Shown: positions 1 through 9,829 of the stretch, piece by piece | Layout of the letters: each line of letters begins with the position of its first letter | Numbering within the stretch: position 1 is the stretch's first letter | From: Chersky-840 sp963794615 | Lineage (GTDB): Bacteria > Actinomycetota > Acidimicrobiia > Acidimicrobiales > UBA8190 | Length of the DNA: 64,000 nt | NCBI GenBank assembly: GCA_963794615.1 | Contig: CAWCEP010000005.1 | Location: forward strand, 620,001 to 684,000 | Reading direction: 5' to 3' | The notes under the pieces: model-generated | What the model saw: only the letters and a program-made list of their open reading frames with translations | Database searches by the model: none | What the model was told of the DNA's origin: nothing | Program-made: the position numbers and the translations under genes

Positions 1-1
1 G

Positions 2-205
2 GGAAGCCCGCATTCCCTCACCGTTGAAGGTTCTCACGCGTGGCTCATCGCTGACCCAGACACTTTCGGCGAGGTGATCACCAACGTCGTGGACATTGCG
101 ATGCGGACGCGCTCGCTGGGACGTAACCGTCGGAGGGTCGGGGAGTTGGCTTCCTTCGCCACGAGACTCCTCCCAAGTCGCTCAACCGGTGGGAGCTCTC
201 AGTGA
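2..205 (+). CDS. alpha/beta hydrolase, C-terminal fragment
   Basis: The frame is open from the left window edge to a TGA at 203-205, so only the last 67 codons are present. The residues VEGSHAWLIADPDTFGEV resemble the C-terminal end of alpha/beta-hydrolase-fold enzymes, where the catalytic histidine sits in a G-S-H-x-W context before a last helix. Everything upstream (nucleophile elbow, acid residue) lies outside the window, so substrate and role cannot be stated. The last 30 residues are basic and serine-rich and match nothing I recognise. Confidence 0.6.
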   Translation, partial: GSPHSLTVEGSHAWLIADPDTFGEVITNVVDIAMRTRSLGRNRRRVGELASFATRLLPSRSTGGSSQ

Positions 206-1149
206 CGACGATCGAGGTATGACCCGGTCGGTGAGGGTGCTGTGCGAGGACGTGGAGCTCCCCGTGTCCCCCAATGACCCTGCTTGCTGGTGGGTGGGTC
301 AGAGGGCCGTCAGCAGCGCCTTGAGGACGCTGGGGGTACGGTCACGGGCAATCAAGTGAGCCCGCCACGCGGGCATTGGGCCGCTTGGACCCTACGCAAC
401 GGGGCTTTCGACCCTGCCGCGACGAAGCCTCGTCCGCTTAGCTGAAGGTATGCGCTACTCACCAACCCACGCGAGTTGGAGCGCTCCCTGCTCGGGATGG
501 ACTAGTTCAACCGAGTCGGGAAGGTCTGAGAAACAACGCCAGCGGCGGAGGGAAGGGTCCCTGTGAGGGCTCCCGCGCTCCCGCTGCCCGCCCGAGGCCG
601 ACGCTCATAGGTTCGGCTGGAATCCTCGTCGTCGGGACGAGAACGCGGTTGGTTGCATGACCGGGTGCGCGGCGCCGTGATCAAGAGCGATCCGCCGCTA
701 CATCGAGTCAAACGCACGGAACTGAGCGGCGAATCCCCAGGTCGGCACCGCGTTCAGCGTTTGCTAGTCCCAAAGCAGGTGGGCTGCCAGGCTGCACCAC
801 TCCCCGGATGTGTCGAGCCGTGTGCCCCGATCCTCGCCGATCAGGCCCGAACGTTCCTCCACCACAGGGCTCGGAGTACGGATACCCCGGGACGATGAGA
901 AAGAGGCAACGACGCAAAGAGTGGAGGCGATCGGGAGGGGGTTCTGGAGATCGTCCGAGCCGCACCTGTGAGGGGCCAGACCAAGATCGATGACGAGTCG
1001 GTCCCCCCTCATACAAGACCTCGCCCGAGAGGATGCATTGCACCGACGAGAGGAGACGTAGGGCGCAGCTTCAGGTCACACGGATGCCGCACCGGTGCGA
1101 GGGGGGAGCAAGCCGAATATCGTGGGGGCACAACTCACGAGGAGGTCCC
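206..1149. other. gene-poor stretch with no supported CDS
   Basis: About 940 bases between the hydrolase tail and the GYD gene. Several open frames exist on both strands, but they overlap each other, have no convincing ribosome-binding site and resemble no family I know. The one recognisable element is the tRNA-Pro-like half at 764-806 on the minus strand. Base composition looks slightly less GC-rich than the rest of the window. A decayed or excised insertion next to a former tRNA gene is possible (inference). Confidence 0.5.
764..806 (-). pseudogene. 5' half of a decayed tRNA-Pro (TGG)
   Basis: Reading the minus strand from 806, the sequence follows a bacterial tRNA-Pro: a CGGGGAG acceptor strand, TG, a D-arm containing AGCCTGGCA, then CCTGC and an anticodon loop TTTGGGA carrying TGG. 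After the loop the 3' anticodon strand, T-arm and CTCCCCG acceptor strand do not follow, and the D-stem has a mismatch. This is therefore a truncated remnant rather than a working tRNA. An anticodon-loop intron is an alternative, but I found no 3' half within several hundred bases. Confidence 0.4.
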
Positions 1150-1470
1150 ATGTCCAAGTACCTGCTTGAAGTGAACTACACCCTGGACGGAATCAAAGGA
1201 GTCAAAGCCAAAGGCGGTTCAGCAAGAGTCGCCGCTGCCACAGAATTGATTGAAGGTCTCGGCGGGAAGGTCGAGTCCTTCTACTTCGCCTTTGGGGGCA
1301 CCGACGTCTATGTCATCGCCGATTTCCCCGACACTGTGTCCGCCGCGGCAGCGGCCTTGACGGTGTGTGCCGGTGGTGGGGCCACGGCGCGCACGGTCGT
1401 GCTTCTCACGGCCGCCGAGATCGACGCCGCCGTAGCCAAGAAGGCGACCTACCGACCGCCTGGGAGCTGA
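1150..1470 (+). CDS. GYD domain-containing protein
   Basis: A 106-residue protein starting MSKYLLEVNYTLDGIKG with a strong Shine-Dalgarno (GAGGAGG) 5 bases before the ATG at 1150, which decides the start. The order (beta strand YLLEVNYT, G-x-KG helix, GGKVESFYFAFGGTDVYVIADFP, then an alanine-rich helix) matches the GYD family, small ferredoxin-fold-like proteins of about 100 residues with no defined biochemical role. It stands alone, 175 bases before the next gene. The family call is good; function is unknown. Confidence 0.8.
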   Translation: MSKYLLEVNYTLDGIKGVKAKGGSARVAAATELIEGLGGKVESFYFAFGGTDVYVIADFPDTVSAAAAALTVCAGGGATARTVVLLTAAEIDAAVAKKATYRPPGS

Positions 1471-1636
1471 CCCGTACTCCGCCCGTCTCGCCCTCATCCG
1501 AATCAATCACTGCGATCAGCGGCCGGCGGGTTCCCTTCAGCGCCCAGATAAAGAGGCACCTTCGGGCGCCGGGATGCGGAGCCCGAGGCGGACGCCGTAA
1601 CCTCGACCCACCGCTCGCAGGCACGGGAGCCGAAGC

Positions 1637-2902
1637 ATGGGGGATCACGGGGTGACGACGATCAGCGGATGGGTGGCGCCCGGCTTCGAAGGGGTTCGGG
1701 ACGTCTTCCAGGCCAACTTCGACGCCGGCGTCGAAGTTGGGGCGGCCTTCGGCGCCTATCACCGGGGCGAGAAGGTGGTCGACCTGTGGGGCGGTATTGC
1801 GGACAAGCGGACACAAGAACCTTGGAACGAGGACACTCTGGTACTCGTCTACTCGACGACCAAGGGTGCCGTCGCCATGTGTGCGAATCGGCTCGCCCAG
1901 CAGGGTGCGCTCGATGTCGAGGCTCCCGTGGTCACGTACTGGCCCGAATTCTCGCCGGCGGGAAAGGAGACGGTCACCGTGGCCGACCTCCTTGCCCACC
2001 GAGCCGGGCTGGCCTGGGTCGACGGCACCATGTCGTTCGAGGACATGATCCGGTGGGACCCCGTCGTCGAGGCTCTCGAACGCCAAGCACCCTCGTGGCC
2101 GCCTGGTACCGCTCATGGCTACCACGCCACCACCTACGGCTGGTTGGTGGGGGAGGTGGTGCGCCGGGTCACCGGTATGAGCGTCGGCACCTATCTACGC
2201 ACCGAGATCGCCGAGCCGCTCGGGGCAGATTTCTACATCGGACTTCCGGCCTCGGAGGAGCGGCGGGTAGCACGGCTCGTGTCGTTCATCGAGGGCCTCG
2301 CGTCGGGTACGGCGACGCTCAGTGCCGGAGGCGATGACGGCGCGTCGGCGGGTCCGAACCTCGAAGAGCTGGCCGAGCTGGCCAAGACCTACTTCGCCCC
2401 CGGAGGGCCACTGTTCAAGGCCATGTCGGCTCCGGGGGGTGCCCTGACCGACGAAGAGGTGTGGCACAGCCCCACGCTCCACGCCGCCGAGATCCCCGCC
2501 GCCAACGGCATCTGCGATGCGAGGTCGCTCGCGCTTCTCTACGGGGCCTGTGTGGACGACGTGAAGACGCCGTCGGGAGAGACGTTCCGCATCATGGATC
2601 GTGAACAGGTCGATCGTGCCGTGCAGCAGGAGACCAACGGCCCCGATGTCGTGCTCATGGGATTGGACATCCAATGGGGTCTGGGATTCAACGTGAACAG
2701 CGGCATCATCGGCGCGGCGGGTCTGGGGGGCCCACGTGCATTCGGGCATTTCGGCATGGGTGGATCGGCCGGATGGGCGGATCCCGAGCTTCGCCTCGGC
2801 ATGGGATACGTCATGAATCGGATGGATATCGGCACCACCGGCGACACCAGGAGCTTCCGCCTCATGCGCTCGTGCATCGATGCGGCACAGCACGCGGCGT
2901 GA
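1637..2902 (+). CDS. serine hydrolase, beta-lactamase/EstB esterase family
   Basis: A 421-residue class C beta-lactamase-fold enzyme of the type usually annotated as esterase EstB or D-aminopeptidase-like. The S-x-x-K catalytic motif is in VYSTTKG (about residue 75), followed by a GYHATTYGWLVGEVV segment at the position of the family's Y-x-N/S motif. No signal peptide is visible, so it is probably cytoplasmic. The family hydrolyses ester or amide bonds on varied small substrates; the substrate here is unknown. It ends 22 bases before the quinone-reductase gene and may be co-transcribed. An ATG at 1637 without a clear ribosome site is used; the GTG at 1652 is possible. Confidence 0.8.
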   Translation: MGDHGVTTISGWVAPGFEGVRDVFQANFDAGVEVGAAFGAYHRGEKVVDLWGGIADKRTQEPWNEDTLVLVYSTTKGAVAMCANRLAQQGALDVEAPVVTYWPEFSPAGKETVTVADLLAHRAGLAWVDGTMSFEDMIRWDPVVEALERQAPSWPPGTAHGYHATTYGWLVGEVVRRVTGMSVGTYLRTEIAEPLGADFYIGLPASEERRVARLVSFIEGLASGTATLSAGGDDGASAGPNLEELAELAKTYFAPGGPLFKAMSAPGGALTDEEVWHSPTLHAAEIPAANGICDARSLALLYGACVDDVKTPSGETFRIMDREQVDRAVQQETNGPDVVLMGLDIQWGLGFNVNSGIIGAAGLGGPRAFGHFGMGGSAGWADPELRLGMGYVMNRMDIGTTGDTRSFRLMRSCIDAAQHAA

Positions 2903-2924
2903 ACGGCAGCGGAAGGAGACGATC

Positions 2925-3893
2925 ATGAAGGCAGCTGTCTACTACGAGACGGGCGGGCCCGACGTCTTTCGCTACGAAGAGGTCCCGGATCCGGTGGCCG
3001 GCGCCCAGGAGCTCTTGGTGCGGGTGGAGGCGGTGAGTATCGAGGGTGGCGACACGCTCGGGCGCGCCATGGGCGAACTCGGCTCCGTGCCCCACATCGT
3101 GGGTTACCAGTGTGCTGGGACGGTCGTCGCTGTTGGTGACGACGTCAAGGGCTTCTCTGTCGGCGACCGGGTCGTGACCGTCGGTCTCGACGGGTCCCAC
3201 GCCGAGCTCCGAGCTGTTCCGACGCCCTTCGCATGGCTGGTGCCTCCAGCACTGTCCACCGACGAAGCAGCGTGTGTTCCGGTTCCGTTCGGAACCGCCG
3301 ACGATTGTCTGTTCGAGTTCGGACGGCTCCAGCCGGGTGAGACCGTGCTGATCCACGCCGGGGGAAGCGGCGTGGGGATCGCGGCTGTTCAGCTGGCGAG
3401 TCGTGCCGGTGCCCGCGTCCTGGCCACGGCGTCGAGCGACGACAAGCTGTCTCGGCTCGTCCCGCTGGGCATGGACCACGGGATCAACTACACGGCGACG
3501 GATTTCGTCGACGAGGTCCGCAAGGTCACCGAAGGTCGGGGCGCGGACGTGATCGTGGACTCGGTGGGTGGGCCCACACTGCAGGGAAGCCTGCGGTGTC
3601 TGGCCTACCGTGGACGCTGCGTGACCGTCGGAGACGCGGGCCGCGGTGGCGGCGAAGAGCTCGATGTTTCGACGTTGCGTCCCAACAACCAGAGCCTGAC
3701 CGGTTACTTCCTCGGGGCCGAGTTGTTCCTGACCCCCCGCCCCCACGCCATGATCGCCCGTCATCTCGAGGAGATCGCCGCCGGCGCCCTGCGCGTGGTC
3801 ATCGACCGCCGCTTCCCGTTGTCAGAGGCGGCCCAGGCGCACGCGTACATCGAAAGCCGAAAGGCGTTCGGCCGGGTCCTGCTCGTGCCCTGA
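2925..3893 (+). CDS. zinc-independent MDR family NAD(P)H:quinone oxidoreductase-like
   Basis: A 322-residue medium-chain dehydrogenase/reductase. The N-terminal GroES-like half has VGYQCAGTVVAVGDDVKGFSVGDRV; the Rossmann half has IHAGGSGVGIAAVQLASRAGARV (nucleotide binding) and GADVIVDSVGG. Zinc-binding cysteines are absent, as in quinone oxidoreductases. It probably reduces a quinone or enone with NADPH in the cytoplasm. The ATG at 2925 is preceded by GGAAGGAGACGATC, a good ribosome site. It follows the serine hydrolase closely in the same direction. Confidence 0.85.
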   Translation: MKAAVYYETGGPDVFRYEEVPDPVAGAQELLVRVEAVSIEGGDTLGRAMGELGSVPHIVGYQCAGTVVAVGDDVKGFSVGDRVVTVGLDGSHAELRAVPTPFAWLVPPALSTDEAACVPVPFGTADDCLFEFGRLQPGETVLIHAGGSGVGIAAVQLASRAGARVLATASSDDKLSRLVPLGMDHGINYTATDFVDEVRKVTEGRGADVIVDSVGGPTLQGSLRCLAYRGRCVTVGDAGRGGGEELDVSTLRPNNQSLTGYFLGAELFLTPRPHAMIARHLEEIAAGALRVVIDRRFPLSEAAQAHAYIESRKAFGRVLLVP

Positions 3894-3995
3894 TCCGGCC
3901 ACCGGGCACGGTGGCCGTTGCCGACATGGCCCTCGGGGACACGGCATGTCGCCGGATGTCGAATGACCTCCGCCGCCCCTCGGCGCGGCGCAGGC

Positions 3996-4001
3996 TACGT
4001 T
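3996..4001 (+). promoter_or_regulatory. -10 element (TACGTT) for the Ppx/GppA gene
   Basis: TACGTT ends 6 bases before the GTG at 4008, putting the predicted transcription start on the start codon (leaderless). No clear -35 is seen. Confidence 0.5.
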
Positions 4002-4007
4002 CTCGCC

Positions 4008-4955
4008 GTGGGGGTTCGAGCGGCGGTGTGGGACCTCGGGAGCAGCTCGTTCCATCTTCTTGTCTGTGAGGCCGGCCCCGGCGCAACGCTCACCCCCGTG
4101 CTCCATCGGCGGGCGCTTCTGAACCTCGGCTTGAACGTGGGGGAGCGCGGGACCATTCCTCGGGACCGGGTCGCGGCATCCGTGGCCGCTGCCAAGCGCC
4201 TTCGGGCGGGGCTGGCCGAGTCTCGAGCCGACATCGTGGTCGCCCTGGCAACGGCCGCACTGCGCGACGCGGCCAACGGCGCCGAGGTCGTCGAACGCCT
4301 GGAGCGGGTCGTCGGCACCAAGGTGATGGTCCTCGGCGGGGAAGAAGAGGCGCGGCTGTGCTTCATCGGGCAATGCGCCGGGGTGTGGACGGGTCCGGGT
4401 CCCACCCTCGGGATGGACCTGGGCGGTGGGAGTCTCGAGGCAGCCGTCGGCGACGCCCTTGCCGTCGCCCTGGCCACGAGCGCGGCGATCGGCCCGGCTC
4501 GTCTACGCGGCGAGCTGGGGACAGGTGATCCACTTTCGGTGGCTGACCAGGTCGCGCTGCGGGCGAGGACGTCGGAGGCAATGGCACCGATCGCCGCGGC
4601 CATGGCCGGCTTCCCCGGGGTGTCGGAACGGACCGTCGTGAGCGGGGGGACGGTGCGCGCCCTGGCTCGCCTGGCCACGGCGCGCGCCCGGCGCAGGCCT
4701 TCGGCGGGGCCGGGCGAGGTCAACCAGGTCGAGCTCCCCGCGGGCCAGGTCGTCGAGATGGCCGAACAGTTGGCGAGACTCGACCTTCGAGGGCGCCTCG
4801 CCCTTCCCGGGATGCAGGCCCGCCGGGCCCCCCTTCTCCCCGTGGGCGCGGCCGTCCTGGCCACGGTGGCATCAGCCCTTGGCGTGGAGCGTTTCGTGGT
4901 CAGCGAGTGGGGACTACGCGAAGGAGCGATTCTCGACGCGCTCAGCACGCGGTGA
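4008..4955 (+). CDS. Ppx/GppA family exopolyphosphatase / pppGpp phosphohydrolase
   Basis: A 315-residue member of the actin-like ASKHA fold. Phosphate 1 motif: AVWDLGSSSFHLLV at the very N terminus; the phosphate 2 region has GMDLGGGSLEAAVG near residue 135; the conserved ATAALRDAANG and GGEEEARLCF motifs lie between. It degrades polyphosphate or the 5'-phosphate of pppGpp; which one cannot be told from sequence. The GTG at 4008 is preferred over the ATG at 3963 because the conserved domain starts immediately and a -10 element lies 6 bases upstream, as in other genes here. Actinobacterial members are often Ppx1-like short forms of this length. Confidence 0.85.
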   Translation: MGVRAAVWDLGSSSFHLLVCEAGPGATLTPVLHRRALLNLGLNVGERGTIPRDRVAASVAAAKRLRAGLAESRADIVVALATAALRDAANGAEVVERLERVVGTKVMVLGGEEEARLCFIGQCAGVWTGPGPTLGMDLGGGSLEAAVGDALAVALATSAAIGPARLRGELGTGDPLSVADQVALRARTSEAMAPIAAAMAGFPGVSERTVVSGGTVRALARLATARARRRPSAGPGEVNQVELPAGQVVEMAEQLARLDLRGRLALPGMQARRAPLLPVGAAVLATVASALGVERFVVSEWGLREGAILDALSTR

Positions 4956-5105
4956 CGCTCGCGGTCCTCGGCGCCGAGGCCATATGCAACGGCACATCGG
5001 GCACGCCCACGGGGCGAGCTGCCGACGCGAACAAGACCGACATGAACAAGAAGAGTCCCGACCCGGGCCAGTGCAAGGCCCCCCGGCTCGGAGCCGGACG
5101 GGCCC

Positions 5106-5261
5106 TTAGGTCGTCTTCTTCCCCAAGATCCTGTTCATCTTGGTGCCGCACGTGGGACAGGTCCCCTGTGCGGCTCGCCTGCCGTTGGCGAGCTCGACTT
5201 CCTGACCCTCAAACTGCCGTTTTTCACGGCATTTCACACAGTAACCCTCGTACGAAGCCAC
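5106..5261 (-). CDS. DUF5679-like small zinc-ribbon protein (51 aa)
   Basis: A short minus-strand gene: GTG at 5259-5261, TAA at 5106-5108, with AGGAGG ending 6 bases before the start. The translation begins VASYEGYCVKCREKR and contains a second knuckle, CPTCGTKMNRILGKK. The two C-x-x-C pairs are about 25 residues apart and make a rubredoxin-like zinc ribbon. This matches the DUF5679 family of about 50-residue proteins found in actinobacteria and archaea, with no known function. It is monocistronic between convergent and divergent neighbours. A 6-bp hairpin with loop CGG (5092-5106 area) just beyond the stop may be its terminator. Confidence 0.75.
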   Translation of the reverse strand: MASYEGYCVKCREKRQFEGQEVELANGRRAAQGTCPTCGTKMNRILGKKTT

Positions 5262-5532
5262 GCTCGTCCTCCTCCACTGTGCGCCCCGCCAGATATCGGG
5301 TCGAAGCTATCCCCGGGCCCCCCTCCAGACGCGGATGGTAGGCACGGGCTGCGGTGGGGCGGGGTCAGTGTCACCCGGACGAACCCGCCGTCGACGCCAC
5401 GGCCAGGGGACGGGCGGTCTCGGCGGCTGCGCCAGAGGTCGGAGCGCTGGCCGAGTCGACGGTGGATTGTCACACTGGACCTACGCCCGGAACCAGCCGG
5501 GCGCGTCCCGCTCCGGCGAGGAGGTCGTCGTG
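5262..5532. other. divergent intergenic region, nothing else recognised
   Basis: This gap separates the minus-strand zinc-ribbon gene from the plus-strand MDMPI-family gene and must hold both promoters. On the minus strand a TAGCTT hexamer lies upstream of the zinc-ribbon ribosome site, but no -35 is evident. I see no RNA gene or repeat. Confidence 0.4.
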
Positions 5533-6351
5533 GTGACAGGAACAGAAGAGCCGGTCATCACGATCCTGGCGGAGGAGTGGGACGCCATCGACTCGTTGGG
5601 CCGGGACCTGGGCGACGGCGAGTGGGACCTTCCGTCGGAATGTCCGGGATGGACGGTGCGCGACGTCCTGTCGCACCTGATCGGCATCGAGCGGACCTTG
5701 CTCGGCGACCAGGCACCCCCGCCTCTCACCGAGTTGCCGTCGTATGTCGAGAACGAGATCGGTGCTCGCAACGAAGCGTGGGTGGCTCCCCGTCGGTCGC
5801 GCCCCGGCCGCGACGTGCTCGAGGAATTCCGGGAGGTCACGGCGCGTCGCCTTTCGGACCTGCGGGCACAGCCCGAGTCCCGTTTCGAGGAGATCGGTCC
5901 CAGCCCTGTCGGCGACGTCCCGTACCGAGAGTTCATGCACGTCCGGGTCATGGACTCCTGGGTCCACGAACAGGACATCCGCGTCGCCACGGGTAGGCCG
6001 GGTCACGACGCTGGTCCCGCCGCGCAGCTCGCTATGGACCGGCTGTGCTCGGCTATCCCCTTCGTCGTGGGCAAGCAGGCCAGAGCACCGGACGGAACGT
6101 CGGTGCGCTTCGAGCTCCGCGGACCGCTGTCGCGACGGATCGACGTGGTGGTACGAGACGGTCGCGCCAAGGCGCTGCCCACGCTCGATGGGCAGCCGAC
6201 GGTGGTCCTCGACATGGGGGCAGATGTCTTCTGGCGCCTGACGTGTGGTCGGGTCGACGGGAAAGCCGCCCGGCTCGCCGGGCTCGTCGAGATCGAGGGC
6301 GACGGGGATCTCGCGTCCCGCGTGCTCGACGCCATGGCGTTCATGATCTGA
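5533..6351 (+). CDS. maleylpyruvate isomerase family, mycothiol-dependent enzyme
   Basis: A 272-residue protein with a DinB-like four-helix N domain (CPGWTVRDVLSHLIGIERTLLG, around residue 40) and the MDMPI C-terminal domain that ends in FWRLTCGRVDGKAARLAGLVEIEGD. The family uses mycothiol as cofactor or is structurally related to enzymes that do, which fits an actinomycete host. The histidines in VLSHLIG and in DSWVHEQDIRVATG are likely metal ligands. Start: AGGAGG at 5519-5524 gives an 8-base spacing to the GTG at 5533; the adjacent GTG at 5530 cannot be excluded. The actual reaction is unknown. Confidence 0.8.
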   Translation: MTGTEEPVITILAEEWDAIDSLGRDLGDGEWDLPSECPGWTVRDVLSHLIGIERTLLGDQAPPPLTELPSYVENEIGARNEAWVAPRRSRPGRDVLEEFREVTARRLSDLRAQPESRFEEIGPSPVGDVPYREFMHVRVMDSWVHEQDIRVATGRPGHDAGPAAQLAMDRLCSAIPFVVGKQARAPDGTSVRFELRGPLSRRIDVVVRDGRAKALPTLDGQPTVVLDMGADVFWRLTCGRVDGKAARLAGLVEIEGDGDLASRVLDAMAFMI

Positions 6352-6413
6352 CCGCGCTCCCGCTCACGGTCCGTGGCGGATCCCCGGTGCGACGGGCCCA
6401 CGACAGGGGCTTG

Positions 6414-6419
6414 TAGACT
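6414..6419 (+). promoter_or_regulatory. -10 element (TAGACT) for tig
   Basis: TAGACT ends 11 bases before the tig ATG, predicting a leader of about five bases. There is no Shine-Dalgarno before tig, consistent with a near-leaderless mRNA. The same hexamer precedes the radical-SAM gene at 16614. Confidence 0.45.
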
Positions 6420-6430
6420 CTGCCTTCCTT

Positions 6431-7873
6431 ATGCGCGCCACCGCAGAGCCGGTTGAGGGCAACCGGGTCCGTCTCTCCGTCGAAGTTGACGAATCAGAGG
6501 TGGACCAAGCACTCGACGCCACCTTCCGTCGCCTGTCCACGCAGGTGCGCGTCCCGGGTTTCCGTCCCGGGAAGGTTCCTCGCCAGGTTCTCGAGGCCAG
6601 GCTCGGAGGAGCCACGGCGTTGCGCCAACAGGCCCTGAGCGACGCCCTGCCCGATCTGTACGCCCGCGCTGTGGTGGACACGGAAGTGGACCCGATCGCG
6701 GCTCCGGAGATCGACATCAAGTCGGGTGAGGACGGAGGGCCGGTGACGTTCGACGCCGTGGTCGAGATCAGACCCACGGTATCCATCGCCGGTTACGGCG
6801 GGCTCCAGGTGACGCTGCCGGCCATCGAGGTCGTCGACGACGAGATCGCGGCTCAGGTCGACCGTCTGCGCGACCAGTCGGGCGAACTGTCCTCTGTCAG
6901 CCGCGCTGCCCGGGATGGAGACCATGTCTCGATCGACCTCCACGGCACCCGCCAGGGCGGCGAGGACCTCCACGTCGAGGACTACCTCTACGAGGTGGGC
7001 AGCGGTGCGGAGATCGAGGGGCTCGACGAACAACTCCGGGGCGCCAAGACGGGCGACATCCTGCAGTTCTCGGCGCCGGTGCGGACGGGTGACCTCGAGG
7101 AGGAAGCGCAGATCCGGGTGCTCGTGAAGGACGTCAAGGAGAAGATCCTTCCCGAGCCCACCGACGAGTGGGCGTCCGAGGCCTCCGAATTCGACACCAT
7201 GGAGGCCCTCGAAGCCGATCTGCGTAACCGGCTCCGACAGCTCAAGCTCGTCCAGGCCCAACTCGCCCTGCGCGAGCGCACCGTCGATGCACTGGTCGGC
7301 CTGGTTGCCGAGGATCCCCCCGAGTCACTTGTCGAGGAGGAGGTCCGGGAGCGCCTGCACGACCTCGGTCACCGCCTCGAGGCGCGCCACCTGACGGTGG
7401 AGCAATTCCTCCAGGCGTCGGGTCGAGACGAGGGCGAGCTCCTCGGTGAGATCCGGGCCGACGCGGCCCGTGCCGTCCGATTGGACCTGGCCCTACGGGC
7501 ACTGGCCGACGCCGAGGACATCCAGGTCACCGACGAGGAACTCGACGAGACGCTGGCCGAGATGGCGCAGCAGGCGGGCACGAGCGCCGCCGATCTACGG
7601 CGTCGACTTGACCGCGCAGGCAGGCTGCCCGCGGTACGCTCCGACAGGAGGAAGGCGAAGGCACTGACCTGGCTCTTCGACCGCGTGGACCTGGTCGACG
7701 AGGACGGAAACCCCCTGTCCCGAGACGACCTGCACGTGGACGTCGCAGCACAGGGAGCGGGTGACGCCGAAGAAGGCGACCAAGAGGGCGGCGCCGACGG
7801 GGCCGAGCCCGGTGAACGAGGGAGCGAGGACGTGGCGGCTGAAGGACGATCCACCGAGGAGGCGCAGTCGTGA
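6431..7873 (+). CDS. tig: trigger factor, ribosome-associated chaperone/PPIase
   Basis: A 480-residue trigger factor with the usual three domains: the N-terminal ribosome-binding domain (VPGFRPGKVPRQVLEARLG near residue 42, the signature loop that docks on L23/L29), the FKBP-type PPIase domain (about 150-240: RDGDHVSIDLHG, YEVGSG) and the helical substrate-binding domain. The last 50 residues are an acidic Asp/Glu/Gly-rich tail, common in actinobacteria. It binds nascent chains at the exit tunnel. The GTG of clpP overlaps the stop codon (GTGA), so tig-clpP are translationally coupled. Confidence 0.95.
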   Translation: MRATAEPVEGNRVRLSVEVDESEVDQALDATFRRLSTQVRVPGFRPGKVPRQVLEARLGGATALRQQALSDALPDLYARAVVDTEVDPIAAPEIDIKSGEDGGPVTFDAVVEIRPTVSIAGYGGLQVTLPAIEVVDDEIAAQVDRLRDQSGELSSVSRAARDGDHVSIDLHGTRQGGEDLHVEDYLYEVGSGAEIEGLDEQLRGAKTGDILQFSAPVRTGDLEEEAQIRVLVKDVKEKILPEPTDEWASEASEFDTMEALEADLRNRLRQLKLVQAQLALRERTVDALVGLVAEDPPESLVEEEVRERLHDLGHRLEARHLTVEQFLQASGRDEGELLGEIRADAARAVRLDLALRALADAEDIQVTDEELDETLAEMAQQAGTSAADLRRRLDRAGRLPAVRSDRRKAKALTWLFDRVDLVDEDGNPLSRDDLHVDVAAQGAGDAEEGDQEGGADGAEPGERGSEDVAAEGRSTEEAQS

Positions 7874-8511
7874 GGGCTGCTGGCGATGCGCAGGGGTATC
7901 TCGTCCCGACCGTCATCGAGCAGACCAGCCGGGGCGAGCGGGGGTACGACCTCTACTCCCGGTTGCTCAAGGAGCGCATCATCATCCTGGGCACGCCCAT
8001 CGACGACACGGTGGCCAACCTCATCTGTGCGCAGATGCTCTTCCTCGAGTACGAGGAGCCGGACAAGGACATCCACCTGTACGTCAATTCGCCCGGCGGG
8101 GACATCACCGCTCTCTTCGCCATCTACGACACCATGAAGTTCGTGAAGCCCGACGTGTCCACCTTCTGCTTCGGCCAGGCGGCGTCGGCGGCGGCGGTGC
8201 TCCTGGCGGCGGGTGCCAAGGGCAAGCGTTTCGCACTGCCTCACGCTCGCATTCTCCTGCACCAACCCTGGGGCGGTGCCGCCGGCCAGGCGAGCGACAT
8301 CGAACTGCAGGCCAAGGAGATCATCCGGATGCGCGATCTGCTCAATTCGATGATCTCCGAGGACACGGGCCAGGCCCCGGACAAGATCGCCCGAGACACG
8401 GATCGTGACTTCGTGATCACGGCTGACGAAGCCGTGACCTACGGACTGATCGACGAGGTGATCACGACCCGTGATGCCGTGGGTGCAGCCGAAGCCGTCG
8501 GCGCGGCGTAG
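7870..8511 (+). CDS. clpP: ATP-dependent Clp protease proteolytic subunit
   Basis: A 213-residue serine protease that forms heptameric rings capped by ClpX. Catalytic serine lies in FGQAASAAAVLLA, catalytic histidine in ARILLHQPWGG, and the conserved LYVNSPGGDITALFAIYD region surrounds the oxyanion hole. Many actinobacteria have adjacent clpP1-clpP2; only one copy is present here, so a partner, if any, lies elsewhere. The GTG start overlaps the tig stop (GTGA). It is followed after 26 bases by clpX. Confidence 0.95.
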   Translation: MRAAGDAQGYLVPTVIEQTSRGERGYDLYSRLLKERIIILGTPIDDTVANLICAQMLFLEYEEPDKDIHLYVNSPGGDITALFAIYDTMKFVKPDVSTFCFGQAASAAAVLLAAGAKGKRFALPHARILLHQPWGGAAGQASDIELQAKEIIRMRDLLNSMISEDTGQAPDKIARDTDRDFVITADEAVTYGLIDEVITTRDAVGAAEAVGAA

Positions 8512-8537
8512 GCTCGTACAGGGACGAAGGGGGAGAC

Positions 8538-9812
<1,275 letters not shown>

Positions 9813-9829
9813 CAGGTCTCCATCCGGCG

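Noticed and set aside
96..359. An 87-codon frame in the left gene-poor region
   Set aside because: It overlaps the hydrolase C-terminal frame, has no ribosome site and its product matches no family.
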